Shown piece after piece: positions 36,063 to 44,888 of a stretch of 64,000 bases of DNA. The notes beneath the pieces are model-generated. The model did no database searches and had not been told where the DNA came from. It saw only the letters and a list, made by a program, of their open reading frames with translations. Source of the stretch: DATBLE01 sp963775695 (GTDB lineage: Bacteria > Actinomycetota > Thermoleophilia > Gaiellales > Gaiellaceae); the NCBI GenBank assembly GCA_963775695.1, contig CAVZJU010000007.1:248001-312000 (forward strand), in the 5' to 3' direction. How positions within the stretch are numbered: position 1 is the stretch's first letter; every line of letters starts with the position of its first letter. The position numbers were made by a program, and so were the translations under genes.

Positions 36063-37112
36063 ATGAGGTTCAGTGTCACGAGGCGCGCGGCGTCGATTTT
36101 GGTCGCGTGCGCGGTACTGGCCGGCTGCCTGGCCGCGGTGGCCACAGCGGCCCACAGCAAGAAGTCGGCGGGCCGACTCGTCGGTGCGGGCAGCACGTTC
36201 GTCCAGCCACTCGTCTCTCAGTGGCAGGCTGCCTACCCGTCGCTCACCGGAGTTGACGTCGTCTACCAGCCGATCGGCTCAGGCGGCGGAATCCAGGCGA
36301 TCACGAATCGCACGGTCGACTTCGGCGCGTCCGACGCGCCGTTGACCCCTGATCAGTTCGCGGCGTGCAAGGGATGCCTCCAGATCCCGTGGGCGCTCGG
36401 AGGGACTTCCGTGATGGTCAATGTCAAGACCAACGCGCGCGCTCCGCTCAAGATCACGGGGCCGGTCCTCGCGGCGATCTACCTCGGTCAAGTCAAGAAG
36501 TGGAACGACGCGCAAATCGCGAAGTTGAATCCGGGCGTCTCGCTTCCTGACGAGACGATTACTCCGGTCTATCGCTCCGACGGGTCGGGAACGTCGTACA
36601 ACTTCACGGACTATCTGTCGGCCGTCAGTCCCGCCTTCAAGTCCAAGGTCGGGATCTCCACGCAGCCTCCGTTTCCGACGGGAGTCGGCGGAAGAGGTTC
36701 GTCCGGCGTCGCAGGCGTCGTCAAGAACACCGAGGGCGCGATCGGTTACGCGGACATTGCCTACGCGGTGACGAACCACATTCCGGTCATGGCGGTCCGC
36801 AATGCGGCCGGCAAGTACACGACTCCGGGCATCAAGTCGATCACCGCTGCGTCTCAGGCGACCAAGAAGGTCGCCGCGAACAACGAGGTGCACATCGTGA
36901 ACCCGCCGAAGTCGGCGCCGTTGGCGTACCCGATCTGCACCTACACGTGGGTCATCATTCCGACAAGCACCCCGAACGCGGCGCCGCTCAGGAAGTTCAT
37001 CTTCTGGGCGCTCACCGGCGGTCAGAAGTACGGGGTGAAGCTCCGCTACGTGCCGATCCCGAAGGTCGTGTTGGTCGCGGCCGAGAGGACCCTGAAGAAG
37101 GTCCAGGGCTAG
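36063..37112 (+). CDS. pstS: Phosphate-binding lipoprotein PstS
   Basis: A 349-residue extracellular phosphate receptor. The signal peptide ends in a lipobox (VLAGC), so it is anchored to the membrane outer face. Binding-site phrases are VGAGSTFVQPLVSQW, GSGGGIQAITNRTVDFGASD and YRSDGSGTSYNFTDYLSA. A strong AAGGGAAGGGAG site precedes the ATG. Having pstS last, after pstC and pstA, differs from the common pstSCAB order. A 12-bp terminator hairpin follows at 37139. Confidence 0.95.
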   Translation: MRFSVTRRAASILVACAVLAGCLAAVATAAHSKKSAGRLVGAGSTFVQPLVSQWQAAYPSLTGVDVVYQPIGSGGGIQAITNRTVDFGASDAPLTPDQFAACKGCLQIPWALGGTSVMVNVKTNARAPLKITGPVLAAIYLGQVKKWNDAQIAKLNPGVSLPDETITPVYRSDGSGTSYNFTDYLSAVSPAFKSKVGISTQPPFPTGVGGRGSSGVAGVVKNTEGAIGYADIAYAVTNHIPVMAVRNAAGKYTTPGIKSITAASQATKKVAANNEVHIVNPPKSAPLAYPICTYTWVIIPTSTPNAAPLRKFIFWALTGGQKYGVKLRYVPIPKVVLVAAERTLKKVQG

Positions 37113-37138
37113 CACCCTCCCGCTCCGGTGCTGGTGAC

Positions 37139-37166
37139 GACGGGCGCCCCGACCGGGGCGCCCGTC
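37139..37166 (+). terminator. Terminator after pstS
   Basis: A perfect 12-bp GC-rich inverted repeat (GACGGGCGCCCC and its complement) with loop GACC, 26 nt after the pstS stop. It has no long U tract, as is usual in high-GC actinobacteria. It separates the pst operon from the second arsenic operon. Confidence 0.75.
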
Positions 37167-37283
37167 TCTCAACGCCAGTAGAAACCACGGATCGGCGCAT
37201 CGCCGACTTACCGATGCCCCGTGCCGCTCCGCGGGCGATCGTCCATCTGCGATGGACGATCAACCAGCGTCGAGGAGGGCACG

Positions 37284-37511
37284 ATGAACTGCTTCGAGTG
37301 TGCCAAGGTCAACGACGGCGTCGCGGCCGTCGGGATCTGCCGTCACTGCGGCGTCGGGCTCTGCCTCGATCACCTGATCGAGGCACGTGAGCATCGCACC
37401 GGCGGCACGATCTGGGGTTGCCCACACCGGCTACCGACGGTGAAAACACTGGATTCCGTGCCCGCCGGCATCGTCGCTGCCCGACGGCACCACAGCGCGG
37501 TCACGAGGTGA
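37284..37511 (+). CDS. DUF2180-like zinc-ribbon protein
   Basis: A 75-residue protein whose N-terminal half holds the cysteine/histidine pattern CFECAK, CRHCGVGLCLDHL and a later WGCPH. This is a treble-clef or B-box-like metal site similar to DUF2180. CGAGGAGGGCACG upstream of the ATG is a good ribosome site. The stop overlaps the arsR start by 4 nt, so it is part of an arsenic-response operon with arsR and acr3. It could sense or carry metal; no reaction is implied. Confidence 0.6.
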   Translation: MNCFECAKVNDGVAAVGICRHCGVGLCLDHLIEAREHRTGGTIWGCPHRLPTVKTLDSVPAGIVAARRHHSAVTR

Positions 37512-37837
37512 TCACCGACCTCTCTCCCGTGCTCGAGACCGATATCGCGAGTCTCGCCAAGGCCCTCGGCCACCCCGCTCGGGTCCGCATCCTCCGCCTC
37601 CTGCTTGCCCGCGAGGCCTGCTGCTGCGGTCAGATCGTCGACGAGTTGCCGCTCGCCCAGGCCACGGTCTCTCAGCATCTCAAGGTGCTCAAAGATGCGG
37701 GCCTCATCGTCGGTGAGATCGATCGAATGCGGACCTGCTACTGGGCGAGCCGCGAACGACTCGCCGAGCTGCACGAGGTCATCGGCGGCCTCCTTGCCGA
37801 GTCAGTCGAAGCCGATCCAGATGACTGCAACTGCTGA
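37508..37837 (+). CDS. arsR: ArsR-family metalloregulator (second copy)
   Basis: A 109-residue winged-helix repressor: SLAKALGHPARVRILRLLL, then a CCC triplet in REACCCGQIVDELP and the recognition helix AQATVSQHLKVLKDAGLI. The C-terminus ends DDCNC, supplying more thiols. The Cys positions differ from those of the arsR at 28152, so the two regulators may sense differently. GTG at 37508 overlaps the DUF2180-like stop, and the gene overlaps acr3 by 17 nt. Confidence 0.9.
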   Translation: MITDLSPVLETDIASLAKALGHPARVRILRLLLAREACCCGQIVDELPLAQATVSQHLKVLKDAGLIVGEIDRMRTCYWASRERLAELHEVIGGLLAESVEADPDDCNC

Positions 37838-38954
37838 GGTCTCCCGCACGACGACGCCGGCGCCGTCGGAATCGGACGGTGTCGTCGCGAACCTCTCAAC
37901 GCTCGACCGGTTCCTGCCACTCTGGATCGGAGTTGCAATGGCAGCGGGCCTTGGCCTCGGTGCCCTGGTTCCGAGCCTGAACGACGGTCTCGACAAGCTC
38001 CGGGTCGGGACCGTCTCGCTGCCGATTGCACTCGGCTTGCTGCTGATGATGTATCCGGTGCTGGCGAAGGTCCGTTACGAGGAGCTCGGCCGCCGGCGAC
38101 ACGACGGCGTTTCCGACCGCCAATTCTTCGGTATCTCCCTCTTTCTCTCGTGGGTGATCGGGCCGGCGTTCATGTTCGCCCTGGCCTGGCTGTTCCTCGC
38201 CGACCAGCCGGAGTATCGGACCGGTGTGATCGTCGTCGGTCTCGCCCGCTGCATCGCGATGGTGCTGATCTGGAACGACATCGCCAAGGGCGACCGTGAC
38301 CGGGCCGCCATGCTCGTCGTCTTCAACGCGCTCTTCCAGGTCGCCGCGTTCTCGTTCCTCGGCTACTTCTACCTGACCGTCCTCCCGGGCTGGCTGGGAC
38401 TCGACACGGAAGGCTTTGAGGTCGGTATCTGGGAGGTCGCGAGGACCGTCCTGATCTTCCTCGGGATCCCGCTCGCCGCCGGATTCCTCACGCGCCGAAT
38501 CGGACTGGAGCGCAAACGGCGCGATTGGTACGACCGGAAGTTCATCCCGCGGATCAGCCCGATCACCCTCTACGGCCTCCTGTTCACGATCGTGATCCTC
38601 TTCGCGATCCAGGGCGACACGATCACCTCGCAGCCCCAGGACGTGGCGATGATCGCCGTCCCGCTGCTCGTCTACTTCGCGGTGATGTGGGTCGCTGGCT
38701 TCGTGATCGGCAAGGTGATCGGATTGCCGTACGCCCAGACGGCCAGCATGGGTTTCACGGTCGCCTCGAACGACTTCGAGCTCGCCATCGCCGTCGCGGT
38801 CGGCGTCTGGGGCGCCGAATCCGGCCAGGCGCTCGCGGGTGTGGTCGGCCCGTTGATAGAGGTGCCGGTGCTGGTCGCGCTCGTCTACGTCGCCCTCTGG
38901 GCACGTCGCTTCTGGCCTCCAGTTGGCTCTCGGAGCTACGCCACGAGCCTGTAG
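37821..38954 (+). CDS. acr3: Arsenite efflux permease Acr3
   Basis: A 377-residue ten-helix permease of the ACR3 (BASS superfamily) type that exports arsenite in exchange for protons. The essential cysteine is seen in GLARCIAMVLIWNDIAKGD, and the conserved MGFTVASNDFELAIAVAVG is near the C-terminus. ATG at 37821 overlaps the end of arsR. It completes the detoxification path whose reductase is encoded 10 kb away at 27669. Confidence 0.95.
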   Translation: MTATAEVSRTTTPAPSESDGVVANLSTLDRFLPLWIGVAMAAGLGLGALVPSLNDGLDKLRVGTVSLPIALGLLLMMYPVLAKVRYEELGRRRHDGVSDRQFFGISLFLSWVIGPAFMFALAWLFLADQPEYRTGVIVVGLARCIAMVLIWNDIAKGDRDRAAMLVVFNALFQVAAFSFLGYFYLTVLPGWLGLDTEGFEVGIWEVARTVLIFLGIPLAAGFLTRRIGLERKRRDWYDRKFIPRISPITLYGLLFTIVILFAIQGDTITSQPQDVAMIAVPLLVYFAVMWVAGFVIGKVIGLPYAQTASMGFTVASNDFELAIAVAVGVWGAESGQALAGVVGPLIEVPVLVALVYVALWARRFWPPVGSRSYATSL

Positions 38955-39108
38955 GCAACCCGCGCCATGTGCCTGCGTTTTTCACGTCCAGGCGTCCCCG
39001 CGCGGCCGTAGTCCATGGCGCTGGTGCGGTGCCTTTCCGATGCTTCCATTCTCGTCTCGGGCGACACGGCCGCAGGCCCACCCCTCGGCCGTGCTCTCCA
39101 GGAGGGAA

Positions 39109-39315
39109 TCAGGCCGCGGGGACGAGCTCGGCGGCCGGGTTCTCGAGCCGGGCCAGCACCTCGCGCTCGATCTCATCCAGCCACCAGTTGTCCCCGACCA
39201 CGCGGAGGACGCGCACGAGAGCGGCGCGCTCTTCCGCTGTCAGGAGGAGGACGAAGCCACTCTCCGCGCGCTGGGACTCCACGGCATCGAGTCTGCTCCC
39301 GGCACGGCGGCCCAT
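39109..39315 (-). CDS. Small helical protein of unknown function
   Basis: A 68-residue ORF with a plausible amphipathic helical core (LLTAEERAALVRVLRVV and WWLDEIEREVLARLEN). Codon use is GC3-rich like its neighbours and the stretch lies in a gap otherwise free of genes, 37 nt upstream of nothing but the Pit gene end. I do not recognise a family. It is convergent with acr3. It might be a chance ORF, but the composition looks protein-like. Confidence 0.4.
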   Translation of the reverse strand: MGRRAGSRLDAVESQRAESGFVLLLTAEERAALVRVLRVVGDNWWLDEIEREVLARLENPAAELVPAA

Positions 39316-39352
39316 GGGTACGGAGACGGTGAACGCCGGGGGAAGGTTCGGT

Positions 39353-40335
39353 TTAGAAGATCGCCTGAACCGGCCAGTAGAGGGCCGCGGCCACGAGCGC
39401 GGCCGCCGGGATGGTCAGGAACCAGGCGACGACGATGTTGCCGGCGATGCCCCAGCGCACCGCGCGGAAGCGGCGCGTGGAGCCGGAGCCGAGCACGGCC
39501 CCGGAGATCACGTGGGTGGTCGAGAGCGGGTATCCGAGCCGGCTGGCGACGTCGATCACCGCGCCGGCCGTCGCCTGCGCGGCGAAGCCGGCCGGCGGCT
39601 CGATCTTGTACAGCCGCTGGCCGATCGTCCGCATGATCCGCCAGCCGCCGACGTAGGTGCCGGCGGCGATCGCGACGCCGGCGGAGATCTTGACCCAGGT
39701 GGGGATGTAGAAGGTGTCGATCGAGCCGTTCGCGAGCAGCGCGAGCGCGATCACGCCCATCGTCTTCTGCGCGTCATTCGCGCCGTGCGTGAAGGCAACG
39801 AAGGTGCCCGAGAACAGCTGCCCGATCCGGAACCCCCGGTTGGCCGGCGCGGACGGCATCCGCTGGAAGATCCAGAAGATCGCGATCAACAGGACGAACG
39901 CGGCTGCGAAGGCGATCGTCGGGGCGATGAACGCCGGGATGATCACCTTGTGGGCCAGGTTGTGCCACTGGACGCCGTCCACTCCGGACTGGGCGATGGC
40001 CGCGCCGACCAGGCCGCCGATCAGCGCGTGCGACGAGCTCGACGGCAGTCCGAGCCACCACGTGGCGAGGTTCCAGGCGATCGCGCCGAAGAGCGCGGCG
40101 AGGACGGTCTGCGTGGTCACGAGGTCGGTGTCGAGGACGCCGCTCCCGACCGTCTTCGCAACACGAACGTGCCGACGAGGTTCGCGACGGAGGCGATGCC
40201 CACCGCCACACGCGGCGGAAGCGCCCGTGTCGAGATCGAGGTCGCGACCGCGTTCGCGGTGTCGTGGAAGCCGTTGGTGAAGTCGAACCCGAGCGCGACG
40301 ACTACGACGACGACGAGGAGGACGTCCCCTTCCAC
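39353..40335 (-). CDS. pit: Low-affinity inorganic phosphate transporter Pit (one frameshift)
   Basis: A roughly 326-residue PiT-family symporter with the two signature blocks FTNGFHDTANAVATSIST near the N-terminus and FTHGANDAQKTMGVIALAL in the second half, plus LPSSSSHALIGGLVGA. A one-base shift near 40161 interrupts the chain just after LVGTFV and the protein resumes VAKTVGSGVLDTD. Pit imports metal-phosphate with protons when phosphate is plentiful. It lies 9 nt after the DUF47 gene, its usual partner, and downstream of the sensor kinase. Confidence 0.85.
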
Positions 40336-40344
40336 CGCGTTCCG

Positions 40345-40966
40345 CTACCGGTTCTTGACCACGATCGCCTCGAGCACGTCGGCCGCGTTCTCGCAGGCGT
40401 CGACCGCCTCCTCGAGCCCCTCGTAGATGTCCTTCCAGCGGATCACCGTCAGCGGGTCGGCGCCCGACCGGAAGAGCGCGCCGACGCCGTCGCGGAACAG
40501 GCGGTCGCCCTCGTCCTCGAGATCGCGCAGCTCGATCAGCTGCCTGCTCGAGTCCCTGAACCCGTCCAGGCGCTGGACCGCCTCGTCGAGGAGGATCGTC
40601 TGCCGGAGGATCACGGCGGCCAGGGCGCGGGCGTCGGCCGGGACCTCCGAGACGCCCCACGAGCCGAGGCGGTCGGCGGTCTCGTCGACGAAGTCGCAGA
40701 CGTCGTCGATCGCTCCGGCAAGCCGGTAGATGTCGTCGCGGTCGAACGGCGTGACGAACGTCTTGTTGATCTGCGTCGACGATCTCGTGCGTGAGGTCGT
40801 CGCCCGTGTGCTCGAGTTCCTTGATCCGGCCGATCAGCTCGGCGCCGTCCCGGGGAAAGCGCTCGAACAGCTCCAGACCGAGCCGCGCGACGTCCACGGC
40901 GTTCGACGACGCGCGCGAGAGCAGGTCGAAGAACTCCGTGCGCTCGGGCGTGAAGCGGATCCGCAC
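40345..40966 (-). CDS. DUF47 PhoU-like Pit accessory protein (one frameshift)
   Basis: About 207 residues after joining the frames near 40777. The N-terminus MRIRFTPERTEFFDLLSRAS and the phrases LEHTGDDLTHEIV and TPFDRDDIYRLAGAIDDVCDF are typical of DUF47. The end is RWKDIYEGLEEAVDACENAADVLE. These PhoU-like helical proteins are required for, or modulate, the adjacent Pit transporter. It starts 12 nt after the kinase stop, so kinase, DUF47 and pit form one operon. Confidence 0.85.
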
Positions 40967-40978
40967 GGCCGGTGTCTA

Positions 40979-41956
40979 TCAGAGCCCGGTCGGGAACGAA
41001 CACGTGACGGTCAGGCCGCCGCCGGAGGTCGCGGTCGCCTCGACCGTCCCGCCGGCGGCGGCGACCACGTGCTTGACGATCGCGAGCCCGAGGCCCGTGC
41101 CCCGGCTCGAGCGGGCCTGGTCCGCACGGTAGAAGCGCTCGAACAGCCGCGGCAGGTCGTCCTCGGGGACCCCCGACCCGTCGTCCGAGACCACCAGGCG
41201 CCGCGCGTCGGCGTCCTCGGAGCACGAGACCGTGCAGGTCACGTCCGGGCCGCCATACCGAATCGCGTTCTCGACCAGGTTCCCGACCACCACCTGGAGC
41301 ATCCGGGCGCGCAGCGGGAGATCGAAGGAGGCGGTGCACTCGATCCTGAGCTCGACGCCGGCGGCGGCCGCCCGGTCGGCCGCCTCGGAGGCGACCTGGT
41401 CGATCACGGGCAAGGCCCTGATCGAGCCGAGCGCCACCACCGCGCGGCCGCTCTCGAGCTCGCTGAGGAAGAGCACGTCGTCGATCAGCTCGCCGATCCG
41501 CTCGACCTCGACCTTGGCCCGCCCGATCAGGTCGTCCTGGTCGGCACCCGGCAGCAGGGCGCTCTCGAGCAGCGCCATCAGTCGCGCGAGGGGCGTCCGC
41601 AGCTCGTGGGAGACGGCTGCGGTGAAGCCCGCCCGGAGCTCCTGGTAGGCGGCCAGGTCACCGGGCGCGCTCAGATACACGAGCGTCTCCTGGCGCTCGC
41701 CGAGCGTGTACGGGATCTCGATCGGCGTCCGCCCGCCGAGGTGGAGGAGCTCGTCCGACAGCACCGAGCCCTCGACCAGGCCGTCGAGCGACTCGCGGGC
41801 CCGCCGGCTTGCGGTGACGACACGGCGCGACTCGTCCAGGACGACGACGATCTCGCGGCTCTCCTCGATCAGGGCGCGGGCGCGGTCGACGTCCGCCCGC
41901 GGCGACTCGGGCGCCTGCGCGGGCGCAGGCGCTGCAGAGCGTCGGAAACGCTTCAC
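40979..41956 (-). CDS. Phosphate-type sensor histidine kinase (PhoR/SenX3-like)
   Basis: A 325-residue kinase. A PAS-like sensory segment occupies about residues 25-115. The H-box is AAVSHELRTPLARLMALLES, followed by the N-box VVGNLVENAIRYG and the G boxes VSDDGSGVPEDDL and GTGLGLAIVKHVV. No membrane helix is evident, so it must be recruited to the membrane by partners such as PhoU, as suggested for related kinases. It is divergent from the response regulator at 42015 and cotranscribed with DUF47 and pit. GTG at 41956 lies inside the shared PHO-box-like repeats. Confidence 0.85.
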   Translation of the reverse strand: MKRFRRSAAPAPAQAPESPRADVDRARALIEESREIVVVLDESRRVVTASRRARESLDGLVEGSVLSDELLHLGGRTPIEIPYTLGERQETLVYLSAPGDLAAYQELRAGFTAAVSHELRTPLARLMALLESALLPGADQDDLIGRAKVEVERIGELIDDVLFLSELESGRAVVALGSIRALPVIDQVASEAADRAAAAGVELRIECTASFDLPLRARMLQVVVGNLVENAIRYGGPDVTCTVSCSEDADARRLVVSDDGSGVPEDDLPRLFERFYRADQARSSRGTGLGLAIVKHVVAAAGGTVEATATSGGGLTVTCSFPTGL

Positions 41957-41983
41957 CAGATTGTCACCAGATGATCACCGGCT
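41951..41983. promoter_or_regulatory. Three-unit PHO-box-like repeat in the kinase/regulator intergenic region
   Basis: Three consecutive 11-nt units begin CTTCACC (41951), TGTCACC (41962) and GATCACC (41973). The spacing is exact and the first two units are identical at eight of eleven positions or better. This is the best match in the window to an actinobacterial PhoP/RegX3 operator. It overlaps the kinase start codon and lies 32 nt upstream of the regulator ATG, so it could control both directions. Confidence 0.6.
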
Positions 41984-42014
41984 ATCAGCGGAGGCCGGAT
42001 CTATGGTAGGCGCC

Positions 42015-42710
42015 ATGCCTCGGGTGCTGATCGTCGAAGACGACGACGTGATCGCCGACGGCATGGCGCGACACCTCGAGGCGGGTGGTTTCGACGCCGT
42101 GGCGGTCGAGCGCGGAGAGCTCGGCCTCGCCCGCCTGCGCTACGAGCGCCCCGATGCCTGCGTGCTCGACCTGATGCTCCCCGGGCTGGACGGGTGGGAG
42201 CTGATCGAGACCGTCCGCGGCGAGGGGATCGGCACGCCGATCGTCGTGGTCAGCGCCCGCGGAACCGAGGGCGACCGCATTCGCGCGCTCGAGCTCGGCG
42301 CCGACGACTACCTGGTGAAGCCGTTCTCGATGGGGGAGCTGGTCGCCCGTGTCCGGGCGGCCGTGCGCCGCGGCGTCAGAGCCCAGGCACCGGACCGCGG
42401 CGACCGCATCGAGATCGAGGAGCTCGTGATCGACCCCGCCAACGTGCAGGCGTACGTCGACGGGCACAGTGCCGAGCTGACATTGACCGAGTTCCGCCTC
42501 CTCCACGCGCTCGCGCTCGAACGCGGTCGCGTGGTCAGCCGCGAGGAGCTGATGCAGCGCATCTGGGGTCGCCGCCAGCGCTATCGCGACCGCACGGTCG
42601 ACGTGTTCGTGCGGAAGCTGCGCGACAAGATCGACCGGCAGGCGTCCCATCACGTCTTCATCCATACTCGGCACGGAGTTGGCTACAAGCTCGAAGCCCA
42701 GTCAAAGTAA
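42015..42710 (+). CDS. OmpR-family response regulator (PhoP/RegX3-like)
   Basis: A 231-residue regulator. The receiver domain has the acidic pocket EDDD near residue 8, the phosphoacceptor in VLDLMLPGLDGWEL near residue 53 and the lysine in DDYLVKPFSMGEL. A winged helix follows (LTLTEFRLLHALALERGR, then RDRTVDVFVRKLRDKID). It is divergent from its probable kinase and ends 4 nt before ppk, linking phosphate sensing to polyphosphate synthesis. A close paralogue is at 48063. Confidence 0.92.
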   Translation: MPRVLIVEDDDVIADGMARHLEAGGFDAVAVERGELGLARLRYERPDACVLDLMLPGLDGWELIETVRGEGIGTPIVVVSARGTEGDRIRALELGADDYLVKPFSMGELVARVRAAVRRGVRAQAPDRGDRIEIEELVIDPANVQAYVDGHSAELTLTEFRLLHALALERGRVVSREELMQRIWGRRQRYRDRTVDVFVRKLRDKIDRQASHHVFIHTRHGVGYKLEAQSK

Positions 42711-42714
42711 GAGG

Positions 42715-44820
42715 GTGACCCCGACCTCGAAGTCCGCCGGCAGCCGGCCGCCGGCCGCGCGCCGCCGCCCCAAGGCGGCCGGCCGGCTGCTGAACAGGGA
42801 GCTGTCGCGGCTCGACTGGAGCGCGCGCGTGCTGGAGCAGGCGTTCGACGAGAGCACGCCGCTGCTGGAGCGCGTGAAGTACGCGGCGTTCTTCTCGTCC
42901 CACATGGACGAGTTCTTCGCCGTGCGCGTGGCCGGGCTGCTCGACCAGGCGGCCTCGGGGCTGAACATGCGCTCCGACGACGGCCGGACGCCGAAGACGA
43001 TGCTCGCCGAGATCCGGACGCGCGTGGAGGCGCTGGCCGCGCGGCAGGCGAAGCTCTGGGCCGACGAGCTCGTCCCGGCGCTCGCCGCGGAAGGCATCCG
43101 CATCGGCAGCATCGCCGACTGCACGGAGGAGGAGCTCGCAGAGCTGGCCGTCCGTTTCCGACAGGACATCTATCCGGTGCTGACCCCGCTCGCAGTCGGG
43201 CCCGGCCAGCCGTTTCCGTACATCTCCGCCCTCTCGCTCAGCCTCGGGGTCTTCGTCCGCGATTCCGAGTCCGGGGAGGAGCGGCTCGCCCGCGTGAAGG
43301 TCCCGGAGGGGTTGGCTCGCTTCGTCGAGGCCGGGACGCGCGGCCTGTTCGTGCCGCTGGAGGACGTGATCGCCCACTTCCTCGAGTCGCTCTTCCCCCA
43401 GATGGAGATCCGAGAGTGCGCGGCCTTCCGGCTGACGAGAGACGCCGATTTCGAGGTCTCGGACGAGGCGGACGACCTGCTCGAGGCGGTGCAGCTCGAA
43501 CTGCACCGCCGCCGCTTCGGCGACATCGTCCGCATCGAGGTGGCCGACTCCGTGTCGCCCGACCTGCTCGAGCGGCTGAAGCGGGGGCTGCGCATGGAGG
43601 ACGACCAGGTCTACCTGGTCCCGGGCCTGCTCGACCTCGCCGACGCCATGCAGCTGGCCGCGCTCGACCGGCCCGAGCTCAAGGACGAGCCGTGGGTGCC
43701 GGTGGCCAGCACGCGGTTCGGCACGGTGCCGGGCGTGATCTTCTCCGAGATCGCCAAGTCGGACATCCTCGTCCACCATCCATACGACTCCTTTGCGTCG
43801 AGCTTCGGGGCCTTCGTCGCCGGCGCGGCGACCGACCCGGATGTGATCGCGTTGAAGGCGACGGTGTACCGGACGAGTGACGAGACGCCGCTCGTCCCCG
43901 CACTGGTCGAGGCAGCCGAGAACGGCAAGCAGAGCGTCTGCCTCGTCGAGCTGAAGGCGCGGTTCGACGAGCGCCGGAACATCGAGTGGTCGCAGGCGTT
44001 GGAGCGCGCCGGCGTCCACGTCGTGCACGGCTGGCCGAACCTGAAGATCCATGCCAAGGCCGCCCTCGTCGTGCGCCGCGAGCCCGGCGGCCTTCGCCGC
44101 TACGTCCACATCGGCACCGGCAACTACCACTCCGTGACGGCACGCGTCTACGAGGACTTCGGGCTGTTCACCGCCGATCCCGAGATCGCCGAGGACGTCG
44201 CCAATCTCTTCAACTACGTCACCGGGTTCGGAAAGCCGGAGGCGTTCCGCAAGCTCCTCGTCGCGCCGTTCAACCTTCGCGATCGCGTGATCGACGAGAT
44301 CCGCAAGGTGGCGCAGGCGGCCGCGGCCCGCAAACACGCGGTCATCCGGCTGAAGGTGAACAACCTCTCGGACAGGGCGATCATCGACGAGCTCTACCTC
44401 GCCTCGCATGCGGGGGCGAAGATCGACCTGATCGTCCGCAGCGTCTGCACGCTGCGCCCCGGCGTGAAGGGCATGAGCGAGAACATCCGCGTGCGCAGCG
44501 TGCTCGGCCGGTTCCTGGAGCACAGCCGCGTCTACCACTTCGAGGCCCGCGGAGATCGGTCGTACTACATCGGCAGCGCCGACCTGCTGCCGCGGAACCT
44601 CGACCATCGGCTCGAGGCGGTCACGCCCGTCGCCGACGTCCGCCTCCAGCAGCGCCTCGCCGCCGCGCTCGATGCGCTGCTCGAGGACGACACCGCCTGG
44701 GAGCTCCAGCCGGATGGGAACTGGAAGCGCCTGCGCCCGAAGAAAGGCGAGCAGCCGCGCTCGGGCCAGACGGCCCTGATGCGCTCCGCGAGGCGCCGGC
44801 GCTCGCGCCGGGTCGCCTGA
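42715..44820 (+). CDS. ppk1: Polyphosphate kinase 1
   Basis: A 701-residue PPK1 that polymerises the gamma-phosphate of ATP into polyphosphate. N-terminal domain: NRELSRLDWSARVLEQAFD and HMDEFFAVRVAGL. Catalytic core: VHHPYDSFASSFGAFV, then ARFDERRNIEWSQALE, the phospho-His region KIHAKAALVVRRE, VHIGTGNYHSVTARVYEDFG, and SADLLPRNLDHRLEAV. GTG at 42715 is 4 nt after the regulator stop. It is followed by ppx, giving the classic synthesis/degradation pair, and PHO-box-like repeats sit between them. Confidence 0.97.
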   Translation: MTPTSKSAGSRPPAARRRPKAAGRLLNRELSRLDWSARVLEQAFDESTPLLERVKYAAFFSSHMDEFFAVRVAGLLDQAASGLNMRSDDGRTPKTMLAEIRTRVEALAARQAKLWADELVPALAAEGIRIGSIADCTEEELAELAVRFRQDIYPVLTPLAVGPGQPFPYISALSLSLGVFVRDSESGEERLARVKVPEGLARFVEAGTRGLFVPLEDVIAHFLESLFPQMEIRECAAFRLTRDADFEVSDEADDLLEAVQLELHRRRFGDIVRIEVADSVSPDLLERLKRGLRMEDDQVYLVPGLLDLADAMQLAALDRPELKDEPWVPVASTRFGTVPGVIFSEIAKSDILVHHPYDSFASSFGAFVAGAATDPDVIALKATVYRTSDETPLVPALVEAAENGKQSVCLVELKARFDERRNIEWSQALERAGVHVVHGWPNLKIHAKAALVVRREPGGLRRYVHIGTGNYHSVTARVYEDFGLFTADPEIAEDVANLFNYVTGFGKPEAFRKLLVAPFNLRDRVIDEIRKVAQAAAARKHAVIRLKVNNLSDRAIIDELYLASHAGAKIDLIVRSVCTLRPGVKGMSENIRVRSVLGRFLEHSRVYHFEARGDRSYYIGSADLLPRNLDHRLEAVTPVADVRLQQRLAAALDALLEDDTAWELQPDGNWKRLRPKKGEQPRSGQTALMRSARRRRSRRVA

Positions 44821-44824
44821 GCGC

Positions 44825-44857
44825 CTTCACCGAATCGTTACCGGACCGTTCCCGCTT
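44825..44857 (+). promoter_or_regulatory. Three-unit PHO-box-like repeat upstream of ppx
   Basis: CTTCACC (44825), CGTTACC (44836) and CGTTCCC (44847) begin at exact 11-nt intervals, immediately after the ppk stop and about 35 nt before the ppx start. This suggests that ppx can be switched by phosphate separately from ppk. Confidence 0.55.
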
Positions 44858-44888
44858 CACAGCCGGGGCCCGCGTGAGAATGCGGACG

